64,000 nt of DNA from DASUKM01 sp036278735 (lineage in GTDB: Bacteria > Acidobacteriota > Vicinamibacteria > Vicinamibacterales > 2-12-FULL-66-21): the NCBI GenBank assembly GCA_036278735.1, contig DASUKM010000028.1, positions 74,871 to 138,870 of the forward strand, written 5' to 3'. The notes under the pieces are model-generated. The model was not told the origin of the DNA. It searched no databases and saw only the letters and a list, made by a program, of their open reading frames with translations. Positions 59,096 to 64,000 of the stretch are shown piece by piece. A program made the position numbers and the translations under genes. The first letter of the stretch is position 1, and every line of letters starts with the position of its first letter.

Positions 59096-61519
59096 TTACG
59101 TGCGCACCTCGACCGGCATCGGCGTGCGCGTCTGCCGGGCCGACGGCTGCAGCGCGATCTCGAGCACCTCGCCGATTTCGGCGACGTAATTGATCTTCAG
59201 CTCGCGCCGCAGATCTTCGGTCAGATCCTCGCGCACGTTCTTCTCGTTCTGGCGCGGGAGAATCATTTCGGTGATGCCGTGGCGGCGCGCCGCGAGCACC
59301 TTCTCCTTGATCCCGCCCACCGGCAGCACGCGTCCCGACAGGGTGATCTCGCCGGTCATCGCGACGTCGCCGCGCACCGGACGTCCGGTCAGCTCGGAGG
59401 CGAGCGCCGCCACCATGGTGACCCCCGCCGACGGCCCGTCTTTCGGGATGGCGCCGGACGGCACGTGCAGGTGGATTTCCGAGTCCTTGTAGAACGCGGG
59501 GTCGACGCCGTATTGCGGCGCGCTGCTGCGGAACCAGGACAGGGCGGTCCGGGCCGACTCCTTCATCACGTCGCCGAGGTGGCCCGTGAGCGTGAGCGAA
59601 CCGCCCCCCTGCATGCGCGACGCTTCGACGAACAGGACTTCGCCGCCGGCCGGCGTCCACGCGAGCCCGACGGCGACGCCCGGATTCTTCGTCCGGTCCT
59701 CGACTTCTTCGTCGAGGAACGACGGCGCGCCGAGCATCTCGACGACCAGCTCCGGCGTGATGACGACGGGCGCTTCGTCCCCTTCGGCGCGGCGGCGCGC
59801 GATCTTGCGGCAGAGCGCACCGATTTCGCGTTCGAGATTGCGGACCCCCGCCTCGCGCGTGTAGCCGCGAATCACGTTCCGCACCGCCGGTTCGGTGAAC
59901 TCCACCTGCTCCGGCGTGAGGCCGTGGTTCTTGACCTGCTTGGCGACGAGGTGCTCGAAGGCGATCTTCAGCTTCTCTTCTTCCGTGTAGCCCGCCAGCT
60001 CGATCACTTCCATGCGGTCGCGCAGCGCCGGTGGAATCGGGTCCATCACGTTCGCCGTCGTCAGGAAGAGCACTTCGGAGAGGTCGAAGGGCACGTCGAG
60101 ATAGTGATCGCGGAAGCTGTTGTTCTGCTCCGGGTCGAGGACCTCGAGCAGCGCCGACGCCGGGTCGCCGCGGAAATCGGAGCCGAGCTTGTCGATCTCG
60201 TCGAGGATGAAGACCGGGTTCTTCGATTCGGCGCGGCGCAGCCCCTGAATGACCTGGCCCGGGAGCGCCCCGATGTAGGTGCGGCGATGCCCGCGGATCT
60301 CCGCCTCGTCGCGCATGCCGCCGAGCGACACCCGGACGAACTTGCGGCCGAGCGAGTTCGCGATCGAGCGGGCCAGCGACGTCTTGCCCACCCCGGGAGG
60401 GCCGAGGAAGCAGAGGATCGGCCCTTTCACCTCAGGGTTCAACTTGCGGACGGCGAGGTACTCGACGATGCGGTCCTTGACTTTCTCGAGGCCGGAGTGG
60501 TCGGCGTCGAGCACCGACTTGGTGTGCCGCAGATCGAGCGAGTCTTCGGTCCGCTTGTTCCACGGGAGCGCGACGATCCAGTCCAGGTACGTCCGGGAAA
60601 CCGTGTATTCCGCCGCCGCGACGGGCATCTTCGAGAGACGATCCAGCTCGCGGATCGCTTCTTTCCGCACGCCGTCGGGCATCCCGGCGCCGTCGATTTT
60701 CGAGCGCAGCTCCTCGATTTCCTTCGCCTGCTCGTCGCCCTCGCCCAGCTCTTTCTGGATCGCCTTCAACTGCTCGCGCAGGAAGTACTCGCGCTGGTTC
60801 TTGCCCACCTCGGACTGGACCTGGGACTGAATGCGCGAGCCCAGCTCGAGGACTTCCAGTTCCTTGATCAGCAGCCGGTTGAGTGCGTCCATCCGGGCGC
60901 GGACGTCGAGTTCGGAGAGGATCTCCTGCTTGACGGGGGTCCCGATGGTCGTGAGGCTCGACGCGATGAAGTCCGCGAGCTTGCCGGGATCGGTGATGTT
61001 GGCGGCGAGCGACTGCAGATCGTCCGACAGAATCGGCGACAGCGAGACGACCTGCTGGAAGTTGCTCTTGATGTTGCGCTGAAGCGCGTCGATCTCGAGA
61101 TGGTCTTCGTCGCGCAACTGCTCGTCGGCCGCGGTGACCGCGGCGCGCAGATAGGGGCGTGTCTGCGCCAGCCGATCGAGCCGCACGCGGCTCAGCCCCT
61201 GCACGATCAGCCGGAGGCTGCCGTCCGGCAGCTTGAACATCTTGTGGATATGGGTCGCCGTGCCAATCGGATACAGATCCTCCTGGAGCGGCTCCTCGAC
61301 GGAGGCCTCGCGCTGGGTGAAGACGCCGATGAGTTTCCCGCCGCCGCTCGCCTCGTCGATCAGCCGCACCGATGCTTCGCGCGCCACCGCGAGCGGCATG
61401 AACGAATTGGGGAACAGCACGGTGTCGCGCAGCGGCAGAATCGGCAACTCGGCCGGCACCGGGACCGGCCGATCGCCGGCCGAGCCCTCGTCGAAGAGGG
61501 ACTCGTCGCGGTCGGTCAT
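59096..61519 (-). CDS. lon: ATP-dependent protease Lon
   Basis: 807 residues. N-terminal LonN substrate domain (about 20-230), AAA+ module with Walker A GPPGVGKTSL at ~373-382 and Walker B ILDEIDK, then the Ser-Lys protease: S697 (KDGPSAGVT) and K740 (GGIKEKVLAA), 43 residues apart as in E. coli Lon. Degrades misfolded and regulatory proteins in the cytoplasm. Leader has TATAGT, an AGGAG ribosome-binding site and an inverted repeat covering the -35 region. Confidence 0.96.
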   Translation of the reverse strand: MTDRDESLFDEGSAGDRPVPVPAELPILPLRDTVLFPNSFMPLAVAREASVRLIDEASGGGKLIGVFTQREASVEEPLQEDLYPIGTATHIHKMFKLPDGSLRLIVQGLSRVRLDRLAQTRPYLRAAVTAADEQLRDEDHLEIDALQRNIKSNFQQVVSLSPILSDDLQSLAANITDPGKLADFIASSLTTIGTPVKQEILSELDVRARMDALNRLLIKELEVLELGSRIQSQVQSEVGKNQREYFLREQLKAIQKELGEGDEQAKEIEELRSKIDGAGMPDGVRKEAIRELDRLSKMPVAAAEYTVSRTYLDWIVALPWNKRTEDSLDLRHTKSVLDADHSGLEKVKDRIVEYLAVRKLNPEVKGPILCFLGPPGVGKTSLARSIANSLGRKFVRVSLGGMRDEAEIRGHRRTYIGALPGQVIQGLRRAESKNPVFILDEIDKLGSDFRGDPASALLEVLDPEQNNSFRDHYLDVPFDLSEVLFLTTANVMDPIPPALRDRMEVIELAGYTEEEKLKIAFEHLVAKQVKNHGLTPEQVEFTEPAVRNVIRGYTREAGVRNLEREIGALCRKIARRRAEGDEAPVVITPELVVEMLGAPSFLDEEVEDRTKNPGVAVGLAWTPAGGEVLFVEASRMQGGGSLTLTGHLGDVMKESARTALSWFRSSAPQYGVDPAFYKDSEIHLHVPSGAIPKDGPSAGVTMVAALASELTGRPVRGDVAMTGEITLSGRVLPVGGIKEKVLAARRHGITEMILPRQNEKNVREDLTEDLRRELKINYVAEIGEVLEIALQPSARQTRTPMPVEVRT

Positions 61520-61539
61520 GAATGGAACTCCTGGATCGG

Positions 61540-61576
61540 ACTATACGCCGATCCCGGCGCGCCGGAGCGCGCCGGG
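61540..61576 (-). promoter_or_regulatory. lon promoter region with an inverted repeat over the -35
   Basis: TATAGT (minus strand) at 61540-61545, and a perfect 10-bp inverted repeat CCCGGCGCGC/GCGCGCCGGG with a 4-nt loop at 61553-61576, whose right half covers where the -35 should be. It may be an operator for a repressor or the terminator of the upstream DksA/TraR gene. No HAIR or CIRCE consensus is present. Confidence 0.5.
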
Positions 61577-61606
61577 CAATCGAACGTGGCGGGAACGCCG
61601 GACGGG

Positions 61607-62062
61607 TCAGCCCTGCATGTCGATGAAGAGCGAGGCGGCGCCGCGGCGGTTCGCGATCTGGCGCTCGCGCCGCTGCGCGACTTCGCGCGCCTCTTCGCAG
61701 TTCTTGCACCGGACCGCGAAGGGGAGCGCCCGCAGGCGCCGCTCGGACACTTCCTCGCCGCATTCGAAGCAGTAGCCGTAGCTGCCCTCCTCGAGCCGGC
61801 GGAGCGCCTCCTCGATTTTGCTCAGCGTTTCCGTCTTCATCTGGATCAAGGCGAACTCGATGTCGTCCTGGATATCCGCCTCGGAACTCTCCGCCGCGTC
61901 GAGGACCCCCTGCACCTGATTGCCGGCCCCCTCCGTCCTGACGTCGCGCATCTTGCCATGCACTTCGTTCATGATCTCTCGGCGGCGCTCTTCGAGGATC
62001 CGCTTGAGCTCCGCGTATCGCTCGCGGTTCATCTGTTCGCCGGGCGTCTTGTGAGTGCTCAT
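61607..62062 (-). CDS. DksA/TraR-family zinc-finger regulator
   Basis: 151 residues. Coiled-coil N-half (ELKRILEERRREIMNEV.., MKTETLSKIEEALRRLEEGSYG) and C-terminal C4 zinc finger CFECGEEV...RCKNCEE. Binds the RNA-polymerase secondary channel, modulating ppGpp-dependent transcription. ATG has AAGGAG 10 nt upstream; an in-frame ATG 10 codons earlier is also open but lacks a good ribosome-binding site. Lies 87 nt upstream of lon. Confidence 0.9.
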   Translation of the reverse strand: MSTHKTPGEQMNRERYAELKRILEERRREIMNEVHGKMRDVRTEGAGNQVQGVLDAAESSEADIQDDIEFALIQMKTETLSKIEEALRRLEEGSYGYCFECGEEVSERRLRALPFAVRCKNCEEAREVAQRRERQIANRRGAASLFIDMQG

Positions 62063-62479
62063 ATGAGTGCGACTCCTTTCCGTCTCCGCCACGATCCGCT
62101 CGCTATCGCGCGGGCGTTATGCAATGAATTTGCCAGATACAAAGCCCGTCAGTTTACACGAAAGTCTCCAAATCAGCAACCACCCACCGATCTGCCTGCA
62201 ACCGCGGTGACACCGATGGTCCTCCGCTGACGAGGGCGGCGATGGAGGCGTTCGGGGCCTCCTGCCGATGACAACCAGTTATCGCGCTGAAAAGACGGGA
62301 GTTGCGCGATTCGTGGGCCGGCCGCCGTCTGGTCGGCCTTGCTGATGTGGATTTAGACGCCAACCCCCCGGGGTTCGGTTCTCGAAACGAGGCTCGGGAG
62401 GCGTGGAAAAATTTCCCGGCAGGTGGGCAGCAGATCAGGTGCCGTGCGGCGGATTGGCCGCACGGCCGGTGTGGCGCGT
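62063..62479. other. Intergenic region upstream of the DksA-type gene
   Basis: About 415 nt. Near the DksA/TraR side is an AT-richer stretch (ATGCAATGAATTTGCC) that could hold its promoter. The rest is GC-rich without a believable frame; no RNA gene, terminator or repeat recognised. Confidence 0.45.
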
Positions 62480-63070
62480 CTACTGGAGGAACCGCGACCC
62501 GATGGAGCTGTTCGGCACGATGCCCCGTTCAATCAGATGCTGGCCGGCCCGAACGCTGCCGGTCCGCAGCCACTTCTCGTACGTGCGGAGCAGGTCGCCG
62601 TGCGTCCCGAGGCCGGTCCGCTCGCTGATGTCGGAGAGGACGTCCATGAAGCCGACGAACTTTTCCGCCAGCTCACCGAACACCTGGCCGAAATTGTCGC
62701 CGTCGCGGCGGCTCAGGGACCCGTATGCGTACTCCCCCATCGAGACGTAGTAGTCGACGTCGACGAGGCGGCGCGTGAGACTGTCGGAGAAGAAGCCGGA
62801 CGTAAAGAGGGAGAAGTCCCCCAGGCTTCGCAGGCGCAGGCGCTGTTCGAGGCCGCCGCTGTCGAGGGCGCGGCCAAGCCGCAGGGCCAGCGGCTCTGAA
62901 TCCTCGCCGTGCGCCGCGCGCCGATCCGGCCTGACGAAGGCGCAGAGCAGATTCACCAGGTAGTACTCGGTGAACTCGTGCGCGTGCAGGTGCTGGCGCG
63001 CGAGCGCGGACCCCACCTCCTCACGGAAGTACTCGGTGGGCGATTGAGCACGCAGGAGCGGATCGTTCAT
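62480..63070 (-). CDS. Conserved hypothetical protein
   Basis: 196 residues, helical (MNDPLLRAQSPTEYFREEVG, HLHAHEFTEYYLVNLLCAFV, DVDYYVSMGEYAYGSLSRRD, GLGTHGDLLRTYEKWLRTGS). No signal peptide and no motif I can name. Codon use is typical of the chromosome. Role unknown; it is unlinked to the neighbours in sequence. Confidence 0.7.
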   Translation of the reverse strand: MNDPLLRAQSPTEYFREEVGSALARQHLHAHEFTEYYLVNLLCAFVRPDRRAAHGEDSEPLALRLGRALDSGGLEQRLRLRSLGDFSLFTSGFFSDSLTRRLVDVDYYVSMGEYAYGSLSRRDGDNFGQVFGELAEKFVGFMDVLSDISERTGLGTHGDLLRTYEKWLRTGSVRAGQHLIERGIVPNSSIGSRFLQ

Positions 63071-63242
63071 CCGGGCCTCCCCTGAGGTCGGTTGTGCAAA
63101 CCACATTCCTGGCCGCGCGCGGAGCCACCGCGCGGCTTGTCGAGCTGGTGTCCTGATTATAGGGAAAACGGCCATTTTTGCAACGGAGGGGAAACTCGCC
63201 GGCGACGGGTGGCTCGAGACCTCCCGCCCCGGCGCTCTGCGC

Positions 63243-63248
63243 TAAGAT
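63243..63248 (+). promoter_or_regulatory. -10 box of the Cys-rich protein gene (leaderless promoter)
   Basis: TAAGAT exactly 6 nt before the GTG start, so the mRNA would begin at the initiation codon. Confidence 0.45.
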
Positions 63249-63254
63249 CGCGTC

Positions 63255-63926
63255 GTGAGGACCACCTGCCGCCTGTGCGGCCAGCGAAAGGGGCGCCGCG
63301 CCTGCCCCGGCGTGAGGGACGAGATCTGCGCGGTCTGCTGCGGGACGAAGCGGCTGACCGAGATTGCCTGTCCCCCCGACTGCATCTACCTCTCGTCGGC
63401 CCGAACGCACCCGCCGGCCGCCGTGCAGCGCCAGCAGGCGCGCGACGCCGAGTTCCTGCTCGCGCACGCCGGCTCGGAAGCCGAATTCGAGCTGTTGATG
63501 ACGTACCTGGTCCTGGTGCGGCGTCACGCGCAGGCGGCGGTGCCGCGTCTGCTGGATGTCGACGTGGCGGAAGCGGCCGCGGCGGCCGCCGCGACCCTCG
63601 AAACGGCGAGTAAAGGGATCATCTACGAGCATGAGGCGCGGTCCGTCCCGGCGCAGCGCCTCGCCGGGGAGTTCGGCCGACTGTTAACGGAATGGACGGA
63701 TCGCGCCGGGGCCGGCGCGTCGCGCCTGGAGCGCCACGCCGCCGCAGCCCTGCGTCAGCTCGAGCGCTGCGCCCGCGACGCGGCTGCCGCGTACCCGGAC
63801 GCGGCCGATCCCCAGACGGCCTGGCTGGCTGCGGCCGGCCGGCTCCTCGACGCCAGCGGCCAGCCGGGAGAAGCGCCGGAGGCGCCAGCCGCAACCCGGG
63901 AGCCCTCGCGCATCATCATGCCGTAA
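63255..63926 (+). CDS. Cys-rich N-terminal conserved protein
   Basis: 223 residues from a GTG. The N-terminal 50 residues have seven Cys in pairs: TCRLCGQRK, ACPGVRDE, ICAVCCGTKR, ACPPDC. The rest is helical with Ala-rich segments. I cannot name the family; the Cys module resembles a small zinc-binding region found at the N-terminus of proteins in related bacteria. It is predicted leaderless. The window ends in a heptad repeat just after its stop. Confidence 0.7.
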   Translation: MRTTCRLCGQRKGRRACPGVRDEICAVCCGTKRLTEIACPPDCIYLSSARTHPPAAVQRQQARDAEFLLAHAGSEAEFELLMTYLVLVRRHAQAAVPRLLDVDVAEAAAAAAATLETASKGIIYEHEARSVPAQRLAGEFGRLLTEWTDRAGAGASRLERHAAAALRQLERCARDAAAAYPDAADPQTAWLAAAGRLLDASGQPGEAPEAPAATREPSRIIMP

Positions 63927-63927
63927 G

Positions 63928-64000
63928 CGGAGGGCGGAGGACGGAAGGCGGAGGGCGGGGGGCGGAGGACGGAGGACGGGGGGCGGAGGACGGAGGACGG
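63928..64000. repeat. Heptad microsatellite (CGGAGGA/CGGGGGG) at the window end
   Basis: At least ten units of 7 bp in perfect phase, CGGAGGG, CGGAGGA, CGGAAGG, CGGAGGG, CGGGGGG, CGGAGGA, CGGAGGA and so on, cut by the window edge. Starts immediately after the stop of the Cys-rich protein gene. Confidence 0.9.

Noticed and set aside
59279..62230. 983-residue open frame opposite lon and the DksA-type gene
   Set aside because: Antisense of lon; would also cross an operon boundary.

Overview
The window is a high-GC chromosomal segment whose gene set and style suggest a free-living soil-type bacterium, most plausibly Acidobacteriota of the Vicinamibacteria kind. The clues are paired M16 peptidases, many exported proteins of unknown function, a C-terminal LxxLGY-type alkaline-phosphatase-fold membrane protein, and dense operons with ATGA/TGATG/GTGA overlaps. 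This placement is inference from gene style, not from a marker phylogeny.

Layout. Positions 1-9000: a quinone-oxidoreductase/M16 operon, an MFS transporter, an Mrp-type Fe-S carrier ATPase, small membrane and zinc-ribbon proteins, a J-domain protein and a DUF488 protein. Positions 9000-16570: an AddAB-like helicase-nuclease pair co-transcribed with an exported protein of unknown function. Next to it is an 11-bp phased array of DnaA-box-like sites. Positions 16800-21500: an exported L-asparaginase, a decayed Na+/H+ antiporter, a HEAT-repeat lipoprotein, a frameshifted SDR gene and an NAD-dependent epimerase.

Positions 21697-30765 are a roughly 9-kb integrative element inserted into tRNA-Ala(GGC). 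It is bounded by a perfect 48-bp direct repeat, visibly lower in GC, and carries a tyrosine integrase, an AlpA-type regulator, small zinc-binding proteins and a CGNR zinc-finger protein. Its cargo is a tight five-gene operon: a beta-class DNA methyltransferase, an XhoI/PaeR7I-type restriction enzyme, a diverged paralogue of that enzyme lacking the catalytic Glu, a DUF262 protein and a HEPN ribonuclease-like protein. This operon is the best candidate for an undescribed system: a CTCGAG restriction-modification core fused to a second-line module.

Positions 30800-44950: a MocA-like nucleotidyltransferase, a cold-shock protein with a textbook promoter and UUCG terminator, tRNA-Sec, a YciE-like ferritin-fold protein, a PHP/pseudo-ABC/HAD operon, ErpA, class I fumarase divergent from aspartase, a prenyltransferase, a phosphatase-fold membrane protein, BioY, ThiD, MoaE and MoaD. 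Asparaginase, aspartase and fumarase could together feed asparagine carbon into the TCA cycle. Positions 44950-64000: prfA-prmC-HIT, a GNAT/HAD/M16/M16 operon, a lectin-fold exported protein, ileS-lspA-lgt-rluD-NUDIX, a histone-deacetylase-family enzyme, Lon, a DksA/TraR protein and two unknown conserved proteins.

Two window-wide patterns stand out. Six intergenic tracts are degenerate tandem arrays of different sequence but the same 7-bp period. Seven unrelated genes have a -10 box exactly 6-7 nt before the start codon, which predicts leaderless mRNAs.
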